From positions 590,001-654,000 of the forward strand of contig QNQO01000454.1 in NCBI GenBank assembly GCA_003290165.1: a DNA stretch of 64,000 nucleotides, given 5' to 3'. Origin of the DNA: Berberis thunbergii. Lineage: Eukaryota > Streptophyta > Magnoliopsida > Ranunculales > Berberidaceae. Below the pieces are notes generated by a model. The model saw only the letters and a list, made by a program, of their open reading frames with translations. It did not search any database and was not told the origin of the DNA. Each line of letters opens with the position of its first letter. Within the stretch, counting starts at the first letter, position 1. Positions 33,622 through 44,884 of this stretch are shown here, piece after piece. The translations under genes were made by a program, and so were the position numbers.

Positions 33622-34248
33622 TGACTTGAAAGGGAATCACTTAACAGGGCAGATCCCAGATGAAATAGGCGACCGTGTTACTCTAGAAACTCTTTAATTT
33701 CTATTTCATTTGTTTTTTGTAACTCATCTGCAACTATTTGTAAAGCTATTTATTGTTTTGCAAGTGTGGGTTTCTTATGTTTTTGCCCTTCATTCAGGGA
33801 TTTGTCTGAAAATTTCCTTTACGGGGATATTCCATTTTCAATATCTAAGCTTAAGCGGCTGCAATAGCTGTAAGTCCCTCACATTCCATCTTTTTGTTTT
33901 AGCTTTATATTTGATATTCAAAGGGTAAGTGTGATAATAAGGTTTATTGATTCATTTGTATTCAGGTTTTTGAAGAGCAATCAGTTGACAGGTCCCATTC
34001 CTTCGACATTGTCACAAATTCCTAACCTTAAGACACTGTATGTATATTCACTATTCCATTGCATAACTTTTAGATGTTATGCACTTTTATTTATTGAAGC
34101 TTTAGCCTATCTTCTCAAATATGTCCAATTAGATGTGGGAAACAAATTTTCAATTTTATGTCTGTATTTACTACAGTGACCTTGCTCAGAATCAACTCAC
34201 TGGTGAGATTCCAAGGCTAATCTATTGGAATGAAGTTCTTCAGTATCT
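33622..34248 (+). pseudogene. four captured LRR exons of an ERECTA-family receptor kinase
   Basis: Exons 33622-33693, 33798-33869, 33966-34037 and 34177-34248 are each exactly 72 nt and each encodes one leucine-rich repeat: NHLTGQIPDEIGD, GDIPFSISKLKRL, NQLTGPIPSTLSQIPNL, NQLTGEIPRLIYWNEVLQYL. The one-repeat-per-72-nt-exon layout and the RLIYWNEVLQYL motif are specific to ERECTA/ERL receptor kinases, which control organ growth and stomatal patterning. The first exon lacks its GT donor (a TAA follows), and the second has a TAG stop. The kinase domain is absent. The introns came along, so capture was from genomic DNA, not from mRNA. Confidence 0.93.
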
Positions 34249-34644
34249 GTGAGTATTCATCCATCACTACTAGTAGCTCTTAAACTATGTTTTCTGTTTA
34301 ACTGAAATATTACTGTTAAGTTTGATCTTTAGTAGTCTTTTTATGCTAAAAGATAACGTATTTGCATTCTTATATAACCAATTCCCAAAATATGACAGAG
34401 AGTGAAGTAACAAGAATTGTGTTTTTGTCACTATTTTGAACTTGGTATTGTGTTTTTGTCATTAGGGGAGTTCAACAACAGGAGGTGAGGAAGAGAGTAC
34501 TGATTCAGGATCAGCTCTGAATCCTCAATTGGAACCAGAATCTCCTATCTTATAGCTGATTGGAAGGGTGCTATGTTTGATGTGCCAGCTGAAGAGCTGG
34601 ATGCATTTCTTGCAGGTATACTCATGTTGTATTTACATTATGGT

Positions 34645-35060
34645 TGGTTAGCAGGTCTGTTAGCAAGTCTGCAAGTGGTTAGCAAGTCTGTTAGCAAGCT
34701 TGGAAATTTGGGGTTATCTGTTAACAAGTAAGCAAGTCCGGAAGTCTGGATGGTTACACAAAATTGTTGTGGCATTGTTGCTATATCAAATGCAGTGCTG
34801 TCTTGTGCTTTATGGAGAATTATAAAGGCATTAGGAACTTTTAGGAACTGATATAAGTAGGGGAGTCTGTAACAGAAAGCATTGATTCATTTTTGTAAAC
34901 ACATTGTACAAGTGTAGGAGATTGGCAATCTCGAATTGTGCCTAATACATTCTAGTTTATCAGACCATTGTAACCTTTACATTCCAATCAAATAAATCTT
35001 TCCTTCCTATGAATTCTTTGTCTTCCCTTTTTGTGATTCTCTTGATAATGCTTGATTGCT
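34645..35060 (+). repeat. LTR-like dispersed repeat, plus-strand copy inside CACTA A
   Basis: Matches the minus-strand copy at 11235-11800: TTAGCAAGTCTGCAAG repeats, CATTGTTGCTATA..AAATGCAG, TTATAAAGGC.TTAGGAACT, GGAGATTGGCAATCTCGAAT and CTGCAATATCA in the same order. It is either a solo LTR or TRIM inserted in CACTA A, or part of the captured DNA. Edges are approximate. Confidence 0.65.
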
Positions 35061-35164
35061 GAAACTGCAATATCATCTTCCAGTATTCTCTGTGATTGCA
35101 TTATCAGGTTGAAATTGGATTGTTCCAATTCTGCAGCAACACCAAAAAAATTTAATTTTTTTTT

Positions 35165-35620
35165 GTATTATATTATTTTGCAACGGTTTCAATCCCTCGC
35201 AACAAACCAGATATTTTTTTTTTGAATTTTGTTTTAAATGGCCACGGCTTACAACCGTGGCCATCATTTACAACGGCTGAAACCTGTGGCCATATTTTGC
35301 AACGGTTTAAAACCGTGGCTAGTACTTGCCACGGCTTACAACCGTTGCTAAAATTGTTGCAACGGCTGAAAACCGTGGCTAACACTGTTGCAACGGCTGT
35401 ACACCGTGGCCATAACTTTCCATGGTTTTAAACCGTTGCTAGTACTTGCCACGGCTTAAAATCGTGGCTAAAACTTTGGCAACGGCTTAGAACCGTGGCT
35501 AAATCTTCAACCGTCCTCGAGTATAAAACCGTGGCTAATATGTTTTACCACGGTTTGTAGCCGTTAATAGTGATTTAGCGACGCCTCTACAGCCCACGGC
35601 TCTAAGCCGTGACAACTGGT
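35165..35620. repeat. right subterminal repeat array of CACTA A
   Basis: Around fifteen units of the CCACGGCTTA.AACCGTGG type, ending in GCGACGCCTCTACAGCCCACGG, a stretch also present at the right end of element B (45187-45208). The array continues after element B at 45283-45327. Confidence 0.88.
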
Positions 35621-35639
35621 TACCACTACACCAAAAGGC

Positions 35640-35925
35640 CAGTTTAGCTACGCCGAGCTGGCCACGGTTCTAAACCGTTGGTTTATTTGCCACGGCTAAA
35701 AAGCGTAGCCATAATGACCAACGGATTAAAACCGTGGGCAAAAAAATTAGCAACGGCCTAAAACCGTGGGTAATAGTAGCGACGGCTTAAAACCGTGGGT
35801 ACTAGTAGCAACGGTTCAGAACCGTGGGTAATAGTAGAAATGGCTTAAAACCGTTGCAAAAAATAAATTTGGCCACTGTTTAAAACCGTGGCTACTAGTA
35901 GCAACGACTCAAAATCGTGGCAACC
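35640..35925. repeat. left subterminal repeat array of CACTA B
   Basis: Units such as GCCACGGTTCTAAACCG and GCAACGGTTCAGAACCGTGG, homologous to 28905-29285. Confidence 0.88.
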
Positions 35926-36120
35926 TAAAAAGCTGAAAAAAAAATTGGGCAGGCTATTTTGGCGCTCGACTTCAACCTTCCCCTCCATTCGACTTCCCTC
36001 CACTCGACTCCACTCCACTCGACATCGAAGCTCCTCCTTCCCTGCTCACTCCCTCGACTCTAGTCCTCCCCTCCTTCCCTCATCCCTCATCCCTCGACTT
36101 CCCTCCTCGCCTCCTTCCCT

Positions 36121-36435
36121 GGTCTCCCCTCCACCAAACCATCTCAGCAATCGGAAAAGACGTCAAAGCACTGAAGAAATGGGTGAAATCCAAATCCGAA
36201 TCCAAAGGGAGAAGAAGGGTCTTTCTTCTTTCTTCTTCTCAAAACCCTAGATCATTCGTCTCCTCTGCCCCTTTTCTTTTTCTTCACTCTCTTTGGGCGA
36301 GCAAAGCAGAGAAGGTTTGATGGAGGCACCACAACTTCCATCTTCTACAAAGGTAACCCACCAAACCATCTCAGCAATCAGAAAAGCTGTCGAAGCACTG
36401 AAGAAATGGGTGAAATCCAAATTTCAATCTTCTGT
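36121..36435 (+). pseudogene. duplicated captured 5' exon, possibly of a ribosomal-L1-domain protein
   Basis: At 36310 a frame starts MEAPQLPSSTKVTHQTISAI and goes on RKAVEALKKWVKSKFQSS. A diverged copy of its second half lies at 36124-36210 (HQTISAIGKDVKALKKWVKS). The pattern of a helix with VEKAVxALLKW resembles the N terminus of plant ribosomal L1p/L10e-domain nucleolar proteins, but this is a weak match. Upstream is CT-rich sequence like a plant 5' UTR. Confidence 0.35.
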
Positions 36436-38301
36436 AAGTTTCTTCCCAACTTTTCAGTGTTAGTGTTTGATTTGAGTAGAATTGTTTGATTTAGCCAAGT
36501 TACAGTAGAGTTGCTGTTTGTATTTGGTGATTTTGTTAAATCTTTGATGTGTTTTATCTTCAGATCTAGGGTTTTGGAGGTTTGGGGTTTACTGATTCTA
36601 CTAAGTTGGGGTCGGGGAGTCACTAATGAATCTCAATTCATCAGATTCAGGTAAGTTTCTTCCCAATTCATCTCATTGGATACTTTCATTTGTTGATCTG
36701 ATTGATGATTTCTCTCCAATGTAGTAGATTTTAAGAAAATTAAGGTTTTTTTTTCTTGACCAATTTGAAATCTTGTTTATATGAGCTGGTGCACCAAGCA
36801 ATTTTTCATTTGTTGATCTGTTTAATGTATTCTCTCATCCTTCAATCCTCTTTACTTTTACATAATTCATTTCAAATCTTGTCCATTTCTCATTATAAGG
36901 CCAAGCATGGTAGCGGTAAAGTTTCTCATTATAAGGTTGACCCTGTTTTTCTTTTTGTTGATTCTTGCATTATACATTGTACAACAAAACGTGTAAGGTG
37001 TGTCAGATCATACGTTTTATGTATTATCTGAGTTTTGTCTTTGCTTTGCTATCATGAAAGAAAAGCAGAATAATTTTTGTCTTACTTTTTGTGCTAACCT
37101 TTGTGTGTCTTCTAATGTTGGTTGATGAAGAAAAGCAATTGTTTAAACTTAAGACCAGGGAAATGTAGGGCAATTGAACAGACCACCCACAGGTACAAGT
37201 AGCCTAAACAAGATAAACATAGGAAACAAAAGCTGAAACAGTCCGCCCCAAGATGCTCTAGTCAGTTGATTCTGTATATTTATTTACAACACTTATTCAT
37301 ATGAAGTCTCATTTGTACAATTAGTATGTGGACTGAACCCATTTCTATCCACTTGCAAGTGCCTATCTGTTCGAGATGTTGTGCCTTTTACAAAAAAAAA
37401 AACAATTCTCAAGGAGTGTTGATTAAGAGTCTTGTTTATGTTGAGAAGGTAAGCCTCTCTGTTTTGAGAAGAAGACCGAAAGAAGGTAAGTCTCTGTAGT
37501 ATGACCATAGAGAGAGGCTTACCTTCTTTCGTTTCTTCTTCTTCTTCATTCCTGGTCTTCTTCTCAAAACAGCAAGCCAATGCTACACTGGTCTTACTAT
37601 ATAACAATACCCAACTTATAGGCCTTGAGTTGGGCTTTTGAAATTGGGCCATTTAAAACTATTCTTGGACTAGACACCTTTGGCCAAGCCTCAAACTAAT
37701 TCTTGGGCATTTTGCTCCTTGTTTTGCTCCTTTTATTTGCATGTAAGCATTCGAAGTCATGTATATGTTAAAAAAAATATATTAAAATATTAAGTTTGAC
37801 CGTGTCGCCGAGTCCTATTTTTTTTAAAATTGCCGAGTCGCCATGTCATATCTGTGTCCGAGTCCGAGTCCGTGCGTCCTTGCATGCAAGTCATGATGCC
37901 TTTCCAACAATATCTTAAGCAAACATGGATATTTGTGCCTTTTGACACTGGACACTATATGCTGATGCATCTCTTATGGTATGACCTTTTTTAGTTTCTT
38001 CACATCTCAATGTTAGCCAAGTATTTAACAGGTGCCACTTGGGTCATCCCGTCTATTTTATCAAGCTATGCAGATTATTTTTTAAATCAGTTTGTAAATT
38101 ATGTTTAGGTTGATAATGCAATTTTGTAATTTGAACATTTTTCTTTTGTTTCTGTCATTGCATGGTGTAGATTCTCTTCTTTCTATCATGTTGTAGATCA
38201 GCTTCATATTGCTTTAAATTGTGGTTAATTTTGTCAGTCATGATTTGTACTTTGTGCCACTATGATTACCCTTTTAATCTGAGTGAGTTTTGAAAATATA
38301 G
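36436..38301 (+). other. CACTA B interior with no identified gene
   Basis: Mostly T-rich, intron-like DNA. It contains a strong inverted repeat at 37444-37572 (listed) and, near 37800-37885, repeated CGAGTC motifs that resemble dispersed-repeat DNA. Confidence 0.4.
37444..37572. repeat. inverted repeat able to form a long hairpin
   Basis: Arm 37459-37477 is perfectly complementary to 37554-37572 (19 bp), and 37478-37490 to 37518-37530 (13 bp), separated on the right by a 23-base CTT-rich bulge. An alternative 15-bp pairing exists between AAGGTAAGCCTCTCT (37446-37460) and AGAGAGGCTTACCTT (37511-37525). Confidence 0.75.
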
Positions 38302-39443
38302 GATCCAAGTATAAAGGAATTAGCTGAGCAGATAGCAAAAGATCCTGCTTTCAATTAGATGGCTGAGCAGCTCCAAAAGAGTGTTCAGAATTCAAATGAT
38401 GATGGCATACCTGCGCTTGATACAAATCAGTACTACTCCACCATGCAACAAGTTATGCAGAATCCTCAATTCATGACTATGGCCGAGCGCCTTGGTAATG
38501 CCTTGATTCAGGTATGATCTTCATTATAATTTTTCAGATGCTTGACATAATATGTTCTAAAGAGGAATGCACAGTTTAATTCATTGTTGCTATAGGATCC
38601 AGCTACATCAAGCATGCTGGAGAATTTGACTAATCCACTGGGTAAGGAACAGCTTGATGAACGAATGGCACAAATCAAGGAGGATCCATCCTTGAAACCT
38701 ATATTGGATGAGATTGAGAGTGGCGGTCCTGCTGCCATGATGAGGTGAGGAAGATTTAAAATATTATTGTTTTGTGGTTGCTTGATATGTCCAAGGCTTG
38801 CCTTGGAACATTGTTTTGGTCGAGAAAAAGCCTTGTTCTTGAATGAACTGTGCATTTCTAGCACAGTGTTCATATGGATCATTGAGTGACACAGGGGATG
38901 CTTCTACCTAATGGAGGTCTTTGTCTTTTCGGTCCAACCTTTCCAATATATTTTTCCAAAATATCATATGTATAAATAAGATAACACAATGGAAAGGATA
39001 AAAGATGCAACATTTTCCTACACTGAGCTAAGCCCACTAGGTATTCGATGTATTTGGCAGTATAAAACTTAAGTGCATGACATATTACTTTATGGTGGAC
39101 ACAAGTTGTTGATGAATTTTGGCCTTTTGGGAGAACGAGGTTAGCTTCACCAACTAGTCTCCTTGCATTTTCTTATTTTCTATAACAACTTGGTAATTAT
39201 TCATCCATGATAACGTGTTGCAATTTTTTCTTATGCATTTGATGTAATTCCATTTGTTGATTTGGATATAGGTATTGGAATGATCCTGAGGTGCTACAGA
39301 AGTTAGGCCAGGCTATGGGCCTTGGGGCATCAGGAGAAGCTGCCAGTTCAACTGAACTGTCAGGACCAGATGAACCAGATGATGAACCAGGGAATGAGGA
39401 TGAGTCGATCGTGCATCACACTGCTAGTGTTGGTGATGTCGAG
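38302..39443 (+). pseudogene. captured three-exon fragment of AKR2 (ankyrin-repeat chloroplast outer-envelope targeting factor)
   Basis: AKR2 is a cytosolic chaperone that carries outer-envelope proteins to plastids. Exons 38302-38511, 38596-38744 and 39272-39443 encode DPSIKELAEQIAKDPAFN, a stop (TAG 38356-38358, normally Gln), then MAEQLQK ... [20 protein letters not shown] ... [20 protein letters not shown] ... YWNDPEVLQKLGQAMG ... IVHHTASVGDVE. This is the central region before the ankyrin repeats. The ankyrin repeats and the N terminus are missing. All three exons keep GT-AG junctions and consistent phases. Confidence 0.93.
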
Positions 39444-39682
39444 GTACTTAGGAAAAAAAAGCACAAGACTCCTCAATGTCATTATCTAAATCTCTTGCCT
39501 TTGACGTCACTTTGATTTATGATCCTTTGATGCCTCACTCCACTCCTTGCATCTTCAAAATTCAGAATTTCTGCAGTATTCTCCACTGTATAATTATACT
39601 TTAGCATAATTTTGTTATGTGATGCTTTGGGCTTGTAGTAAGTGAGTTTTATGTTGCTGCAGCAATTTTCTCCTTGAAACAG

Positions 39683-39930
39683 GAGGTAGAAGGTCTTCTG
39701 AATCTTGACAAGTCTGCGGAGATTTTAATCCGTTTGTTATGCGCAGCTCCTGGGTGGGCTGAGAAAAATGTTCAGGTATTTTAATTTTGCAGGGAATACA
39801 AAACTGAATTTCATTTCTTTAGGATATTACTCAACTTGCTTGAATGTGTGCAGGTCCAACAACAGGTTATCGAAATAATTACTCATGTAGCTGCAACTGT
39901 GACAAGATTCCCCAAAAAGTGTGTGCTTTT
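39683..39930 (+). pseudogene. captured two-exon fragment of MOR1 (XMAP215-family microtubule protein)
   Basis: Exon 39683-39775 encodes EGLLNLDKSAEILIRLLCAA then PGWAEKNVQ, and the next begins at 39854: VQQQVIEIITHVAATVTRFP then KKCV. These match a TOG-domain region of plant MOR1/GEM1 (usual form LLCAVPGWNEKNVQVQQQ.IE.ITYI). The second exon runs into an early stop. It follows the AKR2 fragment directly and in a compatible splice phase. Only about 50 of some 2000 residues are present. Confidence 0.88.
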
Positions 39931-40305
39931 GAACATTTGTAACTCTATATAAGGGTATTTGTATTTACATAGCTAAGATGTTGTGGGTGTTAGATGAGTG
40001 TTAATTTAGTTTATTCTGTTGTCTTTCTTATTTTTATTTTTATCTTTTAAAAACATGTCTAATGGTTAACCATGTCTGAGCTATAATGGAAAGAGATTCT
40101 CATGTAAACATGGTTTCTCAATAATTTTGTTCAGGAAAGAGATTCTCATGTAAATTCGGCTGTTTGATTGCCTTCTATCTTCCCGGAATCAATGAAGGGA
40201 TATTCTTTGTTTGAAGTGACTTTCTTCCGCTGGATGTTTTATTTTACTCTATCAAGCTTCATTAAGGATTCCGATCAGTGTTTTTTGTTTTTTGTTTTTA
40301 ACCAG

Positions 40306-40748
40306 ATAAATATCTGTCTAATGCGTTGTCTGATTCAACTTCTGCGAATGGGGACCTCAATAAGGCTATCATTGCAAAGGAGAATGGTTTTCCAAGTGAC
40401 TCAAATTCATTGGGGTCTCAAACAATCCCCAAGGAGGATGCTGTCCCACTATCAAGTTCAACCGAGTCATCCAGGAGTCTGGACTCAAGGCTGGACGGAG
40501 TTAACAAAGTACAGGGTCCAGTTTCTGCCCTCAAGGAACAAGTAGGATATCAAGAAATTTTTTACATCTTCATAATTCTACTTAATCTCCTACCATTGCT
40601 TTTCTCAATATTAATGCCTGTGGCATATTGATAATTGACATTCTAAGAATCCATCTTTCAGTGCATGAAGGAAGAATTGTCCCTGACTTTTCAAGATCAA
40701 TCTCTACTTCCTACAAACTTAATCCATGAAGGAGGAGTTCATGCACAG
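40306..40748 (+). pseudogene. two unassigned captured exons (40306-40541 and 40662-40748)
   Basis: The first, after an ACCAG acceptor, encodes a Ser-rich, low-complexity stretch (DKYLSNALSDSTSANGDLNK ... SLDSRLDGVNKVQGPVSALK); the second encodes CMKEELSLTFQDQSLLPTNL. Splice signals are present. Parent gene not recognised. Confidence 0.4.
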
Positions 40749-41967
40749 GTTAGAACATGCAAGATTCTGACCTCAAATTGTTTGCATAAGTTAGCCAAAT
40801 TTTACAATCTGCTATTTGATTTGGTCATCTCGTTGCTAGATATCCTGGCTTAGTGAACTTTATCGGAGGAAATGGTTTATGACTTGCTTTAGACCTGATA
40901 AACTTGTTATTATTTATTTCGATCTGGCAAAACAGGGAATTTTATCCATTAAAGAGAAAGGAAAAACACAATAGAGGCTTCAAATAAGCGTCAATAGCCA
41001 AAAAACATACAAGATGCAATGGCTACATAATGAAGGGACCCAAGTAAAAATGAACTTGATAAAACGTAAAATGGAACTCAGAAACATACGAAATAGTGAG
41101 GTAAAGAAAAGTAAGCTGCAGAACAAACTCGCTATAACCAATTATGAACATCTTGTAAACTTCCCAACTGGTTTTGAATTTAGAGTTAGGCCCTTATCAA
41201 ATCTGATTAATCTTGGAGCATTCACACTTTTTTTAACTGACTAAAACATTGCTTCACCACTTTCTCCTATATTTCATGATTTTGAGTGAGGAACACTATT
41301 ATAGTTCTAATGAACTATGACAGTGGTTCCAACTGTTGTGATTTTTTTTAAAGTTGTTATACGTGTCTGATAGTGTGAGTAACCAACACAATTAGGGATG
41401 CGCAATTGAACCATTTTTCGTCTTTGAGTTGTTAAATTGCCGGTGGAATTTTAATACATATAGCTGATGTGATCTTTTTGAGAAGTTGTACACATCCTAC
41501 TGTCTAGCCAACACATTACATGCACAGTGAGCTGATTTTCTTAAATGAGCTTTTTGTTCCTGGTGGGTAACCATCTGAGATTAGTATTTCTGTTGTGATA
41601 TTTTTCATATGTTGTCCATACGTTTGACAATATGAGCAACCAACATGGTATGCATGCCTATTCTGTCGTTTAATTATGTTATCAATTTTACTAAAAATGT
41701 CTTAGAGATAGGGAGTGATATGTTTAGATTAGTTACCGGATATTTAGAATGTATTTATATAAGGTTGATATCTACTATTGATAATGGTTGTGGACAGATC
41801 TGAACCCATTCATTGGTAGACATCATTGGTAGAATTCCTGTACAGGTCGCTCGCAACAAAGCTTGTGCTCAACATGCCATTTAAGGTTTATTTGGGTTAC
41901 CTTTTTCTACAATAGTAACTTGAACGTACTTATTCAATTGTTTTATTGACAACCTGGTTGGTCACAG

Positions 41968-42030
41968 GATCTAGCAACAGTGGATTCTATCCTTCTCAGG
42001 GAGCTTCCACCCCTTGAAGATAGTGATGTG
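41968..42030 (+). pseudogene. unassigned captured exon
   Basis: A 63-nt open exon with a CACAG acceptor and GTACAA donor encodes DLATVDSILLRELPPLEDSD. It stands one intron before the VPS54 fragments and might belong to a different gene. Confidence 0.35.
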
Positions 42031-42423
42031 GTACAACCATAACCCTCTCCTGTTTTTTTTTCACTTTATGGGGACGTGGCTGTTTGTCTTGGCAGGATGG
42101 TTGCCAGCATTGCAAGTTATCTGGAATGTCTTGATCACCGTATTTTTTTGTGTTGATCATAAAGATAAAATTTAGTAAAACAAAAACAAAGAATTAGAAT
42201 AGTTATGGGCTGAATCAACTTATTAAGACATAGCAGAGTGAGTACAAAACCAATCAAAGAGAGCACTTCCTATAGGGTTACGAGAATGTTCTTGGAATAT
42301 CCTGTTGTCAATTATTATTCATATTTCAATTACTTCTATTCTCATGTCCATTATGGGTCATCTTTCATAAATACTTTTAGTTATTGGAAATCTGTTTGTT
42401 AACTGTTGTTGTTCTCTTAGCAG

Positions 42424-44181
42424 GTTAAGTTGGATGACGAAGAAACCTCTAGCTTTCGTGATCGTTTTCTTCCCACAATTGTTGGACTGCTCAGAATGGT
42501 AAGGCTTTAGTTTATTTATTTATATAGTAATAATCTGTTCCAAGACTATTATTATTGAAATTGTATTTGGAGATAGTGATCCATCATCAGATTATATATA
42601 CGCATGTATAATAGCTTACTATGGATGAGGCTTTAAGGTAGAGAATTTTCGAAATTGATTACCAACTTGGTGAAGCCAAAATGATTATTTAATGAAGATT
42701 AGGCTATGCCACTAACTCAAATATTAGAATAATGTTTATATTGTAGTGCACTAGTTAAGATTTGGTACCGTATGCTTGTGTTGACAATAATTGGTGCAGA
42801 TGTGTGGTTGAGGCATTTGGAGCACTTCTTAGCTAATCCTGAAAACTCAATGCAGGAGCACTAACCCTCAAAGGCCCAAGTGGAAAAGTCACAAGCACAT
42901 TGACAAACATGCTTCTTCCACCGCCACCCCTATTTTACTTATCAACAACATAGTGAAATTCTAGACCAAGATCACTGAAATACAAGTGCTTTTACTTTGT
43001 GTTTCATAAACATTTAACAACCCTTTTTTCTTTGTTTTCATTTAGAGCTTTTGTTTGTATTGTTTGTTCTTGGTGAAGTTTTCTTGGCATAACCTTTTAT
43101 GAGATTCGATTTAATGGCTAGACAAGTCTAAATTTCACAATCAGAACATCCAAATCTGATCCATCCATCTATAGAATTAGTGTCTTTGTTGTGCTCCACA
43201 CTTGAATATACTATGAAACCAAGCATTGTCACGCAGCTGCAAAGTATTGACTATTGAGTATAGTATACTTAAATTTACAAAGATACACCATGCATACAAG
43301 TACTAGCTGTAAGCTTAACTCAGAAATATAAGTATCATAAAAGGCAAACCATTAGCCAACCTTTTGAAATTGCCAAGGTCTGGCACCACGCTGACAATGG
43401 GATTACTTAACAGACCTAACCAGCCCAATTCAGGGTCTGCAGAACAGATTCCATTGCTAACAAAAGAGGGTTATGGCATGAACTCTCATATTTTAAGTTT
43501 AGTAAAAACCATTTTTTGTCTCTAATGTGCCAATATCTATTACAGCTAAATTAAGTAAAGTTGGATTGAAGCCTATTCATCATTAATCATCCTTTACATC
43601 TAATGAAATTATGAAATGAATGAATTATTCGAGAGAAACCTCTTCTGTCTTATCACTTGTCTTAAATATCTGATGTAACTTCATGTATTAATATAGTGGA
43701 TCTACCCTTGCTTTCTATGCCGCTACTGCTACTGATACTTAGTTATGCTGGACCCTGGTGGGCTTACTGTTACTGGTCTTGTTATTGGTGCTTCTTATGT
43801 GTTAGATACTTATTATTAGAGACAGATTGGCTCAGAAGGTTGATTATTAGGTGACACATTAATAGCAGACATGAAAACAACAATCAAGAACACTGTTGCA
43901 GAGTTGCTCCCTGTTATGGTTTCCCGGCCACTGGACTCTGGTTTGATGACAGGAGAAAGGAGTGTGGATGTCGATGGTATCATTCAACATACTTTCTATA
44001 CTGTCTTTGAATTTGGTCAAATGTTGTACCATTGGCAGTTGAAGTAATTCTTTGTGCTGCCTCATAATCGATCTGCTTATGTTGTTATTCAAGGGTAGGC
44101 TCATCACTTGCTAGCAAATTAAGAAACCTTTCCTCTGAAAGCTTTGTTCAGCTTCTGGTTGCTATTTTCAAGGTCGTACAT
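42424..44181 (+). pseudogene. captured three-exon fragment of VPS54 (GARP tethering complex subunit)
   Basis: VPS54 is part of the GARP complex that tethers endosome-derived vesicles at the trans-Golgi. Exon 42424-42498 encodes VKLDDEETSSFRDRFLPTIV then GLLRM. Exon 43869-43976 encodes DMKTTIKNTVAELLPVMVSR then PLDSGLMTGERSVDVDG. Exon 44099-44181 encodes SSLASKLRNLSSESFVQLLV then AIFKVV. Order and spacing of motifs follow plant VPS54. GT-AG sites are kept and the DG/SS junction joins in frame. A short exon that should lie between the first two appears to be missing. Confidence 0.85.
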
Positions 44182-44275
44182 GTAAGGTAATGGTTGACCA
44201 TGTTACTCTTCTTATTATAAACACATTGGTTTACCCAAATATACCATGAAAATAACTGTTAGTTCTTTAATGTAG

Positions 44276-44482
44276 CTGGTCGATGACTTATGAAGATCTG
44301 CTGTCGACTAATGATCCTTTCCCTCAGAAAATTCCATTACCTGTAAGTTCTTTTAATGACATTTCATCGACACTCATCTCATTTAAGGACATGTTCAGGA
44401 CATGATGATATTGATTGAAATTGTGCAGGAAATTGTTGATTTTTTAGTTGATATCTGGCATGACGAAGGGCTCTTCGATTAG
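44276..44482 (+). pseudogene. captured C-terminal exon pair of an unidentified gene
   Basis: Exons 44276-44342 and 44429-44482 encode WSMTYEDLLSTNDPFPQKIP and EIVDFLVDIWHDEGLFD followed by a TAG. It looks like a genuine protein C terminus with some 3' UTR after it. I do not recognise the family. Confidence 0.45.
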
Positions 44483-44884
44483 TAGGGAAGTTTGACAGTC
44501 ATCCATTATAGATAAGATAACCATATTGTTGTATGGTACCCCCATTTGACCGACAAAACACATATTCGTGCCAAGGTAGTTGGACATTTCATTCTTGGTC
44601 ATGTTAAACTCTGGAAAGCCTGTAAACAATGTACTAAATATTAGGAGTGTCATTCTAATGCCTTCAGACTCGATAGTTTTAATCTGCAGCTAATGATGAG
44701 TGTTCTGTACTTGAACCTTTCTGAGGTGAACATGTTAGTTAAGAAGATTATTAGCTTTTTTAATGAACATGCTCTCTACTTGTTCTTTAATGACACTATG
44801 GCCCTGATTTTCTTTACTATCAACCAAAAAAAAAAAAAAGAATGGCATTCATTTCAATCCATTTAGAAAAGAAAAAAATAAAAA

